Notes under the pieces: model-generated | What the model was told of the DNA's origin: nothing | The model's input: only the letters and a program-made list of their open reading frames with translations | Database searches by the model: none | Shown: positions 7,423-15,448 of the stretch, piece by piece | Layout of the letters: each line of letters opens with the position of its first letter | Numbering within the stretch: the stretch's first letter is position 1 | Program-made: the position numbers and the translations under genes | From: Burkholderiales bacterium | GTDB lineage: Bacteria > Pseudomonadota > Gammaproteobacteria > Burkholderiales > Usitatibacteraceae | Assembly: GCA_014378085.1 (NCBI GenBank) | Contig: JACMOJ010000178.1 | Span: forward strand, 1-15,473 | Direction of reading: 5' to 3' | DNA: 15,473 nt

Positions 7423-7818
7423 CTAGTAAGTCAAATCGACTTGGAATATTGCGGTCGTTCCGCTGACTTCGTTACCCACAATCAGCAGTGGTTTGCCGTT
7501 TGGCGAGCGGTTTGCCGCAATGAAGGTCAAGCCCTCCGGTCCACGGTCGCCCGTCACACCAGTGCGGGTATTTAAATAGGTCACGTAGGTTGCGGCGGTC
7601 GGGTTGGTGATGTCGCACACCATCACACCACCAACACGTTCCAATCCGATAAAGGCGATGGTTTTTTTACCGAACTTTGCCACCACCACCCCATCGGGTT
7701 CGCGGGTCCGTGCGCACTGCACTACTGGTCTCGATACAAACGTATTTCCCGACGCCGCCAACTTGATTCGTGATTCGAATTTGGGTCGGCTGCGTGAAGT
7801 GACACCCCAACGCCGGCC
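7423..7818 (-). pseudogene. C-terminal remnant of a choice-of-anchor I (alkaline-phosphatase-like) protein
   Basis: The open frame runs from just after an in-frame TAG (7819-7821) to the stop at 7423-7425 and gives about 130 residues. The last 95 or so match the C-terminal end of choice-of-anchor I proteins as I know them: REPDGVVV, AFIGLERVGGVMVCDITNP, GPEGLTFI and NGKPLLIVGNEVSGTT. Full-length members are secreted proteins of several hundred residues. Here the signal peptide and most of the beta-propeller-like body are missing, and the first 35 residues no longer look like the family. There is no good ATG; the first candidate start is TTG at 7759-7761. Only 66 bp separate that TTG from the marC stop, so the rest of the gene was lost at this junction. 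Very likely non-functional. Confidence 0.75.
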
Positions 7819-7827
7819 CTATGGGGA

Positions 7828-8499
7828 CTATTGCCCGTAACGAAACACATCGGGCTTACCGAGTGCAGGAATCAACTCGACAATACCGCCGGCAAAAATC
7901 TCGACAGCCAATGCCGCCAGCAACAAACCCATGATGCGGGTGGCGACGTTAACGGTGGTGATGCTCATGTAACCGCCAACACGGGTGGCGATACGTAGCG
8001 CAATCCACGTCACTGCCGCAATGGCGATCGCGATCAACACCACCACGCCTAAATGCAGCACCGCTTTGCTTTGTGAGGCGTAAATCACCATCGTCGACAT
8101 CGCCCCAGGCCCCGCGAGCAACGGAATGCCTAACGGCACCACGGCAATGGACGCTTTCGCCGTCGCCTCTGCTGCCTCTTCCGGTGTTTGTTTGACGCGT
8201 GATGGTGTGGCCTGCATCATAGACATCGCGTTGAGCATGATCAGAATCGCCCCACCCACTTTGAAGCTCGCAATTGAAATGCCAAACACCTCAAGCACAC
8301 GCTCGCCGAATAGCGCGGACACCAGCAGCACCACGCCGACGGTTTGCGCCGCGACGCGGGCAATAACCTTACTTTCCGTCGGCGAGTTGGACGCCGTCAT
8401 CGCCACAAATACCGGGATGATGCCGAGCGGATTTACGATGACCAACATCGCCACAAAAATCTTGACGTACGAGGCCAGCGACGGCAATTCCTCAAACAT
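7828..8499 (-). CDS. marC: MarC-family (UPF0056) inner-membrane protein
   Basis: The 223-residue protein is almost entirely hydrophobic, with about six membrane-spanning segments (roughly 10-33, 45-65, 72-95, 118-142, 148-170 and 187-212). Family signatures are IVNPLGIIPVFVAMT near the start (NPLG 23-26) and VPLGIPLLAGPGAMST in the middle (121-136). MarC proteins are conserved integral membrane proteins of unknown transport role; an early link to multiple antibiotic resistance was not upheld. A charged loop with SRVKQTPEEAAEAT lies around 100-113. The start is 6 bp downstream of the phosphatase stop with no clear Shine-Dalgarno, so translation is probably coupled to the upstream gene. It is the last intact gene of the uvrB operon. 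Confidence 0.92.
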   Translation of the reverse strand: MFEELPSLASYVKIFVAMLVIVNPLGIIPVFVAMTASNSPTESKVIARVAAQTVGVVLLVSALFGERVLEVFGISIASFKVGGAILIMLNAMSMMQATPSRVKQTPEEAAEATAKASIAVVPLGIPLLAGPGAMSTMVIYASQSKAVLHLGVVVLIAIAIAAVTWIALRIATRVGGYMSITTVNVATRIMGLLLAALAVEIFAGGIVELIPALGKPDVFRYGQ

Positions 8500-8505
8500 G
8501 GCTGG

Positions 8506-9009
8506 TTAGTCCTTCGCTGAACCGACGAGGCTGCCACGCATTTTTAATTGATCGTGCAGATATTCGTGTAACCCCTCACAACCAGCCTCAATCAAATCAA
8601 GCGCGGTTTCGAAATCCGCCGGCTTGCCGTGATACGGGTCAGGCACTTCATACTCATCGGCCTCGCCACCGTATTCGAGTATCAGCTCGATCTTGTTCTG
8701 CAAACGTGTTGGACAAATCGATTTCAAATGACGGCGATTAAGCTCGTCCATCGCAATCACATAATCAAATCGTTCGAAATCGCTGGGGCTCACCTCACGC
8801 GCTCGAAGCTGAGTCAAGTCGTAGCCACGTTGCTTGGCGTGCTCGATGGCTCTTGGGTCCGGCGGCGCGCCTTCGTGGTAACCGTGTGTACCAGCCGAGT
8901 CAATATCGACCTTGCCGGCGAGCGGGCCGGACTCAACCATTTTGCGAAACACACCTTCTGCCGTCGGTGAACGGCAGATATTGCCCATACAAACGAACAA
9001 CACTTTCAT
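8506..9009 (-). CDS. Low-molecular-weight protein tyrosine phosphatase
   Basis: The product has 167 residues, at the long end for this cytoplasmic phosphatase family. The P-loop is C7-MGNIC-R13-S14, giving the catalytic cysteine (C7) and the phosphate-binding arginine (R13). The general-acid aspartate is D124 in [24 protein letters not shown] (75-91) is another conserved block. It should dephosphorylate phosphotyrosine-like substrates; the arsenate reductase branch is less likely given the intact DPYHG. The start codon overlaps the uvrB stop as ATGA (9006-9009), a classic translational-coupling arrangement. From memory, a phosphatase gene next to uvrB, often followed by iscR, is seen in other betaproteobacteria; here marC follows instead. 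Confidence 0.95.
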   Translation of the reverse strand: MKVLFVCMGNICRSPTAEGVFRKMVESGPLAGKVDIDSAGTHGYHEGAPPDPRAIEHAKQRGYDLTQLRAREVSPSDFERFDYVIAMDELNRRHLKSICPTRLQNKIELILEYGGEADEYEVPDPYHGKPADFETALDLIEAGCEGLHEYLHDQLKMRGSLVGSAKD

Positions 9010-11048
9010 GCTGCACTACTTTCTGGCCCGCCAAGTATCAGCATTTTGTTGCGCATAATGCGCAGCTCATCGCGTAGCTTGGCCGCCTTTTCAAATTCCA
9101 GATTGCGCGCCGCCTCAAGCATCTCACGCTCAATTCGTTTGACGGCGGTTTCCATTTGTTTCTCATTGAGGATTTCGTATTTCTTACGATCTTGCGCGGC
9201 TTTTTTCTCAACGCGCTTCTCGTCCATGTCATACACGCCGTCGATCATGTCCTTGATTTTCTTTGTCACCGAGCGCGGCGTGATGTTGTTGGCGAGGTTA
9301 TGCGCAATTTGTTTGGTGCGCCGTCGGTTAGTCTCGTCAATCGCCTTCTTCATCGAATCGGTCTCACGATCACCGTACAGGATGGCCATGCCATTGACGT
9401 GACGCGCGGCGCGGCCGATGGTCTGAATGAGTGATCTTGCCCCACGCAAAAAGCCTTCTTTGTCTGCATCGAGTATCGCAACTAGCGACACTTCAGGAAT
9501 ATCCAGTCCTTCGCGCAGCAAGTTGATACCGACCAGCACGTCAAACATCCCGGCACGCAGGTCGCGGATAATTTCGACACGCTCAACGGTGTCGATGTCT
9601 GAGTGTAAGTAACGAACTTTAATGCCATGCTCGGAGAGGAAGTCCGTCAGGTCCTCCGCCATACGCTTGGTGAGCGTCGTCACCAACACACGCTCGCCGA
9701 CCAATACCCGTTTGTTAATTTCCGAAAGTACATCGTCAACTTGCGTTGACGCCGGCCGGACCGAAAGTGTCGGGTCAACGAGTCCTGTTGGCCGCACCAG
9801 TTGTTCGACCACTTGTGAGGTGTGTGCCGCTTCATAGTCCGCCGGTGTGGCTGAGACAAACACGGTTTGGCGCATCATGGTTTCGAATTCATCAAAACGT
9901 AACGGGCGGTTATCCATCGCTGACGGGAGCCTAAAGCCATAACCCACCAGGTTTTCTTTTCGCGCCCGATCGCCTTTGTACATGCCACCCACTTGCGGAA
10001 TGGTGACATGGCTCTCGTCGATAATCATCAACGCGTCTTTGGACAAATAATCCACCAATGTTGGCGGCGGCGAACCCGGCGGTCTACCCGTCAAATGGCG
10101 TGAGTAGTTTTCAATGCCTTTACAAAAGCCAATCTCATTTAGCATCTCCAGATCAAACGTGGTGCGCTGTTGGATACGCTGCGCTTCCAACAGCTTACCC
10201 TCTGCGTGGTAGTACTCAATGCGTTCACGCAGCTCGGCCTTAATGCCTTCAATCGCGCCCAGCGTGCTGGCACGTGTGGTGACGTAGTGGCTCTTGGCAT
10301 ACACGGTGTAGCGCGGCACCGTTTGCACGATGTGGCCAGTCAACGGATCGAACAGTGAGAGTCCATCAATCTCATCGTCGAACATCGAAATCCGCAACGC
10401 GTGTTCGTTACTCTCTGCTGGGTGGACATCAAGTGTGTCGCCGCGTACACGAAACGTGCCGCGTTTGAAATCGAGCTCGGAACGACTGTACTGCATGGCG
10501 ATGAGTTGCCGGATCAAGTCGTGCTGTGCCACCTTGTCACCAAGCCGCACCATCATCCGCATATCGTAATAGTCGGACGGATCGCCAATACCGTAGATGC
10601 ACGATACGGTCGCGATGATGATCGCGTCAGGTCGCTCTAGCAGCGACTTTGTCGCGGATAAGCGCATCTGCTCAATATGTTCGTTGATCGATGAATCTTT
10701 CTCGATAAACAAGTCACGAGATGGGACGTAGGCTTCCGGCTGGTAGTAGTCGTAGTACGAGACAAAATACTCCACCGCATTCTCGGGAAAGAACTCCTTC
10801 ATCTCAGCGTAGAGCTGCGCGGCGAGTGTCTTATTCGGTGCCATGATGAGTGCGGGCCGACCGAGCCTCGCGATCACATTCGCCATGGTGAAGGTCTTGC
10901 CCGATCCGGTGACACCAAGCAACGTCTGAAAGGCGAGGCCGTCGTGAATGCCTTCGACAAGTTTGTCGATGGCCTGCGGCTGATCGCCCGCGGGGGCAAA
11001 CGGCTGATTTAATTTGTAAGGCGAATTGGGAAACGTGACAATAGACAT
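9006..11048 (-). CDS. uvrB: UvrB, excinuclease ABC subunit B
   Basis: UvrB is the central helicase-like subunit of nucleotide excision repair. It is loaded by UvrA, verifies the lesion and recruits UvrC. The 680-residue product is close to the usual 670-680. Visible motifs are Walker A GVTGSGKT (45-52), the DNA-wrapping beta-hairpin with [15 protein letters not shown] (98-112), Walker B DESH (344-347), SATPADYE (399-406), helicase motif [11 protein letters not shown] (542-550), and a C-terminal UVR domain with [13 protein letters not shown] that contacts UvrC. It is the first gene of the minus-strand operon uvrB-phosphatase-marC. There is no Shine-Dalgarno, and a -10-like TAAAAT lies only 6 bases before the ATG. 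No canonical LexA box is seen. Confidence 0.97.
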   Translation of the reverse strand: MSIVTFPNSPYKLNQPFAPAGDQPQAIDKLVEGIHDGLAFQTLLGVTGSGKTFTMANVIARLGRPALIMAPNKTLAAQLYAEMKEFFPENAVEYFVSYYDYYQPEAYVPSRDLFIEKDSSINEHIEQMRLSATKSLLERPDAIIIATVSCIYGIGDPSDYYDMRMMVRLGDKVAQHDLIRQLIAMQYSRSELDFKRGTFRVRGDTLDVHPAESNEHALRISMFDDEIDGLSLFDPLTGHIVQTVPRYTVYAKSHYVTTRASTLGAIEGIKAELRERIEYYHAEGKLLEAQRIQQRTTFDLEMLNEIGFCKGIENYSRHLTGRPPGSPPPTLVDYLSKDALMIIDESHVTIPQVGGMYKGDRARKENLVGYGFRLPSAMDNRPLRFDEFETMMRQTVFVSATPADYEAAHTSQVVEQLVRPTGLVDPTLSVRPASTQVDDVLSEINKRVLVGERVLVTTLTKRMAEDLTDFLSEHGIKVRYLHSDIDTVERVEIIRDLRAGMFDVLVGINLLREGLDIPEVSLVAILDADKEGFLRGARSLIQTIGRAARHVNGMAILYGDRETDSMKKAIDETNRRRTKQIAHNLANNITPRSVTKKIKDMIDGVYDMDEKRVEKKAAQDRKKYEILNEKQMETAVKRIEREMLEAARNLEFEKAAKLRDELRIMRNKMLILGGPESSAA

Positions 11049-11054
11049 AACTGA

Positions 11055-11060
11055 ATTTTA
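11055..11060 (-). promoter_or_regulatory. uvrB: Possible -10 element placing the uvrB transcription start at its ATG
   Basis: On the minus strand TAAAAT (5/6 match to TATAAT) ends 6 bases before the uvrB ATG, so transcription would begin at or next to the start codon. I see no convincing -35 at 16-18 bp spacing. The surrounding CTGTTAAAATTCAG is a loose palindrome with the CTG/CAG ends of a LexA box but 8 rather than 10 bases between them. Confidence 0.3.
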
Positions 11061-11284
11061 ACAGTCAGCGTGGTGATCCAGTCCGTACGCTAAACGAGAT
11101 TGCCAACAACCGCCGCAACGGCGGGCGCGGCGCTCACCACGCGTGATACGTCGCGCTATCAAACCTATTTCCCGAACTTGAAGTTGATTTCGCCTAACGC
11201 CAAACAAGTGAATCCAGATACGTGAATTTGTCCCACCACCATCTACTCATGTGCAGCTAGCGGGAGCAATATCTTGAAATCCGC

Positions 11285-11346
11285 AAAAATCGCCGTCTGA
11301 CGGCTGTCTCCACGTGTTTTAGTCCGAAACACCCCGCCAGACGGCG
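11285..11346 (-). terminator. Intrinsic terminator of the TonB-dependent receptor gene
   Basis: Arms CGCCGTCTGACGG (11291-11303) and CCGCCAGACGGCG (11334-11346) pair over 13 bp with one mismatch. Inside them is a second small stem, GTGTTT (11314-11319) with AAACAC (11327-11332). On the minus strand the outer stem is followed by ATTTTT (11290-11285). The structure begins 4 bases after the receptor stop codon. Confidence 0.85.
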
Positions 11347-11350
11347 AGTT

Positions 11351-13474
11351 TCAAAAATCCACCCGCACCCCGGCTTTGATACTACGTCCCGGCAGGGGCG
11401 CAAGGTAGCGAATGGTGTCAATCGATGCGGCATTAAAAGCCCGTTGGTTGCCCAGATTGGCACCGCGCACAAAAAATGTTGCCGATTTGCCCGTACCAAG
11501 TGCCAGGTTGTACATCACCGACGCGCTGATCAGGGTGTGGCCTGCGACCGCTCCGCCCAATTCGGTTGGCGCGATGCGACCCTGCTTGGCAGCGCGCTCA
11601 ATATCGGCGGCGAGGCGAAGACCGCCCGTGGTAAGGACAGAGCCTAGACCAAAGCGCAGCGGTGCGATCCTTGGCAGAGGTTCGTTGCTGGTTCGATCAG
11701 TGGCGCGCACGTAGTCGAGTTTGGTCTTGATGTCCCACGCCCAGCCGGCTCGCTCCAGTGCCCGCCACGCACCTTGAAATTCAACCCCAGATAGCCGTGC
11801 AGAGGTGCCTTGGTAACGATACTCGGGCAAGATTCTAGCGGCACAGCCCGATTCCACCGATGTGCCGTCTCCGCAGTCTGCGACCGCGCGGTTGCCTTGC
11901 GCGTCGCGATCAACGCCGGTACGCCGCAACACCAGAAAACGGCTGAAGGATTGCATGAATAGCCCCACCGATACGTTGGTTGCGCCCTTTGATGCGGTAT
12001 CGCGCCACTTGAAGCCAACATCGACCGACGTCGCGCGCTCTTTGCCGATATTACGGTTTCCGACTTCATAAACCGCCGTCGCGACGTGCGGACCATCCGC
12101 GAATAACTCGTAGTAAGTCGGCGCGCGTTCGTTCGACGCGATGTTGGCAGTCATGCTGACCTGATTCGAAGCCCGATAGGACACTCCCGCTGATCCACTC
12201 GCGAGTGTGAAACGCCGCAAATCCGCCGCACCAAAACGCGCCGGTGCGCCGCCTGCCGCGCCTTCGGCATTTACTTGGCTACGTTCAGCGCGCGCGCCAA
12301 ACGCGTATTTCATTTGTCCGCTGGCAATCTCTTCATATAAAAACACACCACGCGTGGTGGTTTTGGTTTTCGGAATAAATGCCTCTTCGCCGAGTGCGGA
12401 GAACTCGAACTGCTCGCCTTGAAACCCGAGTACGCCTTGCAGCGGCCCAAGTTTGGCGTGTTTAATTTCGGCGCGTAAATCGCTGCCGGTGTTTTTGAAG
12501 ATGGTCCCCGCGTCCGGCCCCTCAAATTCGACGTGTTTGTAGTCACTTTTGCTTGTCTTGACAAAGGCGCTGTCCACCAGTGATCCACCCAAGTCGCGCA
12601 GCGTAAGTTCAGCGGCGGTCCGTGTTTGTTTCATATCAATCCGCACATCAGCTTCTGCAACCGTGCCGTAGTTTGATTGGTAGTTCGAGTGCGAAACGCC
12701 AAGACTTCCCTTGCCGCTTAAAAACTGCAGCGACGCACCCAGCGCACCACCGCTTGCATCGGCAGAAGAATTCACCACGGGAGAGCGCACCGGAGAGGAC
12801 GAAGGGACACGGTAGTTTTGTGTCGACCGTGTAAAGCCATCCGCGTGAATGGCGACGACACCATTGCCTGCTTCAAGCAAAGTGGCAACCGAACGTTCAC
12901 CGTCTGCACCTCCACCACGCACCTCAAAGGCGCCTCTGGGTCCGACAATCGGCGCAGCGGGAATACGGTTATCAATCACGTTCACCACGCCGCCAATCGC
13001 AGTGCCACCGTAAAGCAGCGCGGCGGGGCCGCGTAACACCTCAACGCGCTCAATGATCAATGGATCAATCGCCGGGTTGTGGTCAAACGACAAACTTGAT
13101 GCGTCAAACGAGGAGCCAAGGTTGGTTAACACCCGCACGCGATCACCATCGAGGCCGCGAATGACCGGACGACCCGCGTTGGGACCGAACCAGCTTGCGG
13201 AAACACCCGGCATGCCGTTGAGCGTTTCGCCCAAAGTGTTGCCGCGTTTCATCAGCAGCTCATCGCCACTGAGTGACGAAACAGGCGAGACCACGTCGCG
13301 CGCGTCGGTGGCACCAAGCGGGTTTCCGACCACAACGATCTCTTCGGTCTTCTTCTTCGGCTCAGGCGCGGTCTGCGCTGAAGCCGGCTGAGACGTTGCG
13401 TACACTGCCGCAAGTGCGACGGGTGCTACGAGTGCGGCCAAGGACATGACGCTCAGGGGGTGATATTTGATCAT
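11351..13474 (-). CDS. TonB-dependent outer-membrane receptor, ZnuD-like
   Basis: The 707-residue product is an outer-membrane TonB-dependent receptor. It has a signal peptide with a likely cleavage site ASA-Q after residue 33, a TonB box EEIVVVG (44-50), a plug domain (about 60-175; NGMPGVSASWFGPNAGRPVIRGLDGDRVRVL, VEVLRGPAALLYGG, IGGVVNVIDNRIP) and a beta-barrel ending in Phe707. GPNAGRPVIRGLDGDR and the C-terminal APLPGRS (692-698) with NLGNQRAFNAAS before it resemble the ZnuD zinc receptor group. Unlike Neisseria ZnuD, no histidine-rich loop is visible. A cysteine pair (C534, C544) lies in a predicted external loop. The ligand is therefore uncertain: zinc is the best guess, another metal chelate possible. 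GGAA lies shortly before the ATG. It is divergent from the ECH1-like gene. Confidence 0.92.
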   Translation of the reverse strand: MIKYHPLSVMSLAALVAPVALAAVYATSQPASAQTAPEPKKKTEEIVVVGNPLGATDARDVVSPVSSLSGDELLMKRGNTLGETLNGMPGVSASWFGPNAGRPVIRGLDGDRVRVLTNLGSSFDASSLSFDHNPAIDPLIIERVEVLRGPAALLYGGTAIGGVVNVIDNRIPAAPIVGPRGAFEVRGGGADGERSVATLLEAGNGVVAIHADGFTRSTQNYRVPSSSPVRSPVVNSSADASGGALGASLQFLSGKGSLGVSHSNYQSNYGTVAEADVRIDMKQTRTAAELTLRDLGGSLVDSAFVKTSKSDYKHVEFEGPDAGTIFKNTGSDLRAEIKHAKLGPLQGVLGFQGEQFEFSALGEEAFIPKTKTTTRGVFLYEEIASGQMKYAFGARAERSQVNAEGAAGGAPARFGAADLRRFTLASGSAGVSYRASNQVSMTANIASNERAPTYYELFADGPHVATAVYEVGNRNIGKERATSVDVGFKWRDTASKGATNVSVGLFMQSFSRFLVLRRTGVDRDAQGNRAVADCGDGTSVESGCAARILPEYRYQGTSARLSGVEFQGAWRALERAGWAWDIKTKLDYVRATDRTSNEPLPRIAPLRFGLGSVLTTGGLRLAADIERAAKQGRIAPTELGGAVAGHTLISASVMYNLALGTGKSATFFVRGANLGNQRAFNAASIDTIRYLAPLPGRSIKAGVRVDF

Positions 13475-13593
13475 TTAATTCCGACTTACGAAATTCCAAA
13501 CTGCGGATGGGTTGCCCTAGGTTTGCCCGACGGGTCAGCAGATCAGCCGTTACCGACTTCGTCATGTAAGGGCTTAAATGCATCTTAGTTGCA

Positions 13594-13623
13594 AATATAG
13601 CAGAATGACATAAGCCTCGGCAA
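13594..13623 (-). promoter_or_regulatory. Possible promoter of the TonB receptor gene
   Basis: On the minus strand TTGCCG (13623-13618) and TATATT (13599-13594) are 18 bases apart and match -35 and -10 at 4/6 and 5/6 positions. Transcription would start near 13587, giving a leader of about 113 nt. A quasi-palindrome TGC-N7-GCA (13590-13602) overlaps the -10 and could be an operator. I could not recognise a standard Fur or Zur box. Confidence 0.35.
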
Positions 13624-13728
13624 ATTGCAGCCGCTCGCCAATTCGCCCCGTTGCCACTCCGCCCTCATCCCGACACGATCTATCTACTATCATGGCAGGG
13701 TTTCCCCTCTCAAAGACGCGAGCCCTAA

Positions 13729-14613
13729 ATGAATGAATCGATCGAATCCACCGGAGCGACTAGAGCGAATGGGGCATCCTCGGCTGCCAAACCCGCGACG
13801 CCTACCTTCTCGACCTTGACTACCTCGCTCGATAATCACGTCGCACGTATCACGCTGAACCGGCCCGACAAAGCCAACGCGATGAGTGCGCCAATGTGGC
13901 AGGAAATTCGCATCGCCATGCGCTGGATCGATGCCACGCCCGAGGCGCGCGTCGCGATTATTGACGGCGCGGGGAGCAACTTTTGCGCCGGCATAGACCT
14001 AGGCCTGATGATGTCGCTCGCAAAACAGATTGAGGACCCGTGTGATGCCCGCACGCGTGAGAATCTGCGCCAAGTCATTCTTGACTTGCAAGACACGCTG
14101 ACCTCGATTGAACGCTGCCGCAAGCCGGTATTGGCCGCCATTCATGGCGCGTGTATTGGTGGTGCAATCGATTTGGTGTCGTGTTGCGATATGCGTTACG
14201 CGAGCAAGGACGCGATGTTCTCCATCAAGGAGGTCGATATCGGCATGACGGCTGATGTTGGCACCTTGCAGCGACTACCCAAAATCATCAGCCCTGCGGT
14301 GGTTCGCGAGCTCGCCTACACCGCCAGATCTATCGACGCATTGGAAGCAGAACGGGTCGGCCTAGTGAACCGCGTGTATTCGTCAATCGACACGCTGCAA
14401 GCGGGGGTCACGGAAATCGCCGCCAGTATTGCCGCGAAATCCCCGCTCGCGATTCGCGGCACTAAAGAAATGCTGAACTACGCACGCGACCACAGTGTTG
14501 CCGACGGCCTCAACTACATCGCGTCTTGGAATGCCGGATTACTGATGTCGGCCGATTTGCAGGAGGCGATGATGGCCAATATGGACAAACGCACGCCTGA
14601 GTTTCGGGACTAA
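13729..14613 (+). CDS. ECH1-like delta3,5-delta2,4-dienoyl-CoA isomerase (crotonase family)
   Basis: This crotonase-fold enzyme should shift double bonds in 3,5-dienoyl-CoA to 2,4-dienoyl-CoA during beta-oxidation of odd-position unsaturated fatty acids. The 294-residue product has the oxyanion-hole segment FCAGIDLGLM (85-94), then GACIGGAIDLVSCCDMRY and SIKEVDIGMTADVGTLQRLP. Acidic residues D148, E168 and D176 have exactly the spacing of the catalytic D176, E196 and D204 of rat ECH1 (constant offset of 28). DHSVADGLNYIASWN near the C-terminus is also typical. The first 28 or so residues are a low-complexity Ser/Ala/Thr stretch outside the fold. A TAA directly before the ATG prevents a longer form. 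The Shine-Dalgarno is poor. The dioxygenase gene follows after 37 bp and is probably co-transcribed. Confidence 0.9.
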   Translation: MNESIESTGATRANGASSAAKPATPTFSTLTTSLDNHVARITLNRPDKANAMSAPMWQEIRIAMRWIDATPEARVAIIDGAGSNFCAGIDLGLMMSLAKQIEDPCDARTRENLRQVILDLQDTLTSIERCRKPVLAAIHGACIGGAIDLVSCCDMRYASKDAMFSIKEVDIGMTADVGTLQRLPKIISPAVVRELAYTARSIDALEAERVGLVNRVYSSIDTLQAGVTEIAASIAAKSPLAIRGTKEMLNYARDHSVADGLNYIASWNAGLLMSADLQEAMMANMDKRTPEFRD

Positions 14614-14650
14614 CCAATTCGTCGCAAGGAAATCAACGAGGCAATTGAAG

Positions 14651-15448
14651 ATGCTACCCACACTGTTTTTATCTCACGGCTCGCCCATGCACGCCATCAA
14701 CGCCGGCGAAGCGGGGGATATCTGGGCCGCGCTGGCAAGGTCAGTCGCCACGCCAAAAGTGGTGCTGATGGTCACGGCACATTGGGAAACCGATGTGCCG
14801 ACACTATCCGGCAGCGCCGCGCCGCCGATGATCTATGACTTCAGCGGTTTTCCCGATGCGCTCTACAAAATCCAGTATCACGCGCCGGGTGACCCCGCAC
14901 TTGCGATGCGGGCGGCAGCGCGATTAACCGAGGCCGGCATCCCCAGTGCCGTTGGCGCCTCGCGCGGTTTCGACCATGGCACTTGGGTGCCGCTGTTAAA
15001 GATGTTTCCCGATGCGCGAATCCCGGTGGTGCAACTCTCGGTACAACCCGCGTTGAGTCCGATGCATCACTTTCAAGTCGGACGTGCCCTGGCCGGGCTG
15101 GCGGACGAAGGTGTGCTCATCGTCGGCTCCGGACACCTGACACACAACCTCCAGGATTGGATGATGTCCCGCGATCAACATGGCCGAATGGCCTACGCGA
15201 CTGAATTTCAGCAGTGGGTGCATGGCCAACTCGTGGCGCACAACGTTGATGCGCTCTGCCAGTACCGCGAAACGTCACCACAGGGCTTGCGCGCGCACCC
15301 AACACCCGAACATTTCCTGCCACTTTTTGTGGCCTGGGGGGCCGCTGAGAACGACGGCAAACACGCTGTCGCACAACGTGTGTTTGATGGGTTTGAGGGG
15401 GCCGCGCTGGCGATGGACGCGTATAAGTTCTTAACCCCCAGTTCTTAA
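14651..15448 (+). CDS. Class III extradiol dioxygenase of the DODA / YgiD type
   Basis: The protein belongs to the LigB-like family of E. coli YgiD and plant 4,5-DOPA dioxygenase, which open catechol rings using a His-bound metal. I choose the ATG at 14651 (265 residues). A TTG at 14645 would add two residues, but the GAGG at 14638-14641 is only 3 bases from it and 9 from the ATG. E. coli YgiD is of similar length. Metal-ligand histidines equivalent to those of YgiD are H9 (SHGSPM), H44 (TAHWET), H165 (GHLTHNL) and H221 (TPEHFLP). GFDHGTW (107-113) and DFSGFPDALY are further family blocks. The natural substrate is unknown. The last codons (FLTPSS and the TAA) are made of 14-bp tandem repeat. 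Confidence 0.92.
   Translation: MLPTLFLSHGSPMHAINAGEAGDIWAALARSVATPKVVLMVTAHWETDVPTLSGSAAPPMIYDFSGFPDALYKIQYHAPGDPALAMRAAARLTEAGIPSAVGASRGFDHGTWVPLLKMFPDARIPVVQLSVQPALSPMHHFQVGRALAGLADEGVLIVGSGHLTHNLQDWMMSRDQHGRMAYATEFQQWVHGQLVAHNVDALCQYRETSPQGLRAHPTPEHFLPLFVAWGAAENDGKHAVAQRVFDGFEGAALAMDAYKFLTPSS

Larger units (their letters stand above)
11049..11350. other. Intergenic region between uvrB and the TonB receptor gene
   Basis: This 302-bp stretch contains the terminator of the TonB receptor gene at its right end and the uvrB promoter at its left end. In between, the plus strand has a 43-codon open frame (11094-11225, stop at 11223-11225). Its second half, TRDTSRYQTYFPNLKLISP, looks protein-like. 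It has no ATG and no Shine-Dalgarno, and I cannot assign it to a family. It may be the degraded end of a lost gene or chance. Confidence 0.4.

Noticed and set aside
11051..11064. LexA (SOS) box before uvrB
   Set aside because: CTG and CAG are separated by 8 rather than the 10 bases of the canonical CTGT-N8-ACAG, so it is not a standard LexA site.
13362..13583. 73-codon minus-strand frame upstream of the TonB receptor
   Set aside because: It overlaps the receptor signal peptide out of frame and has no Shine-Dalgarno or recognisable motif.
13692..13736. 14-codon upstream frame overlapping the ECH1-like start
   Set aside because: No ribosome-binding site and no sign of regulation; frames this short are common by chance.
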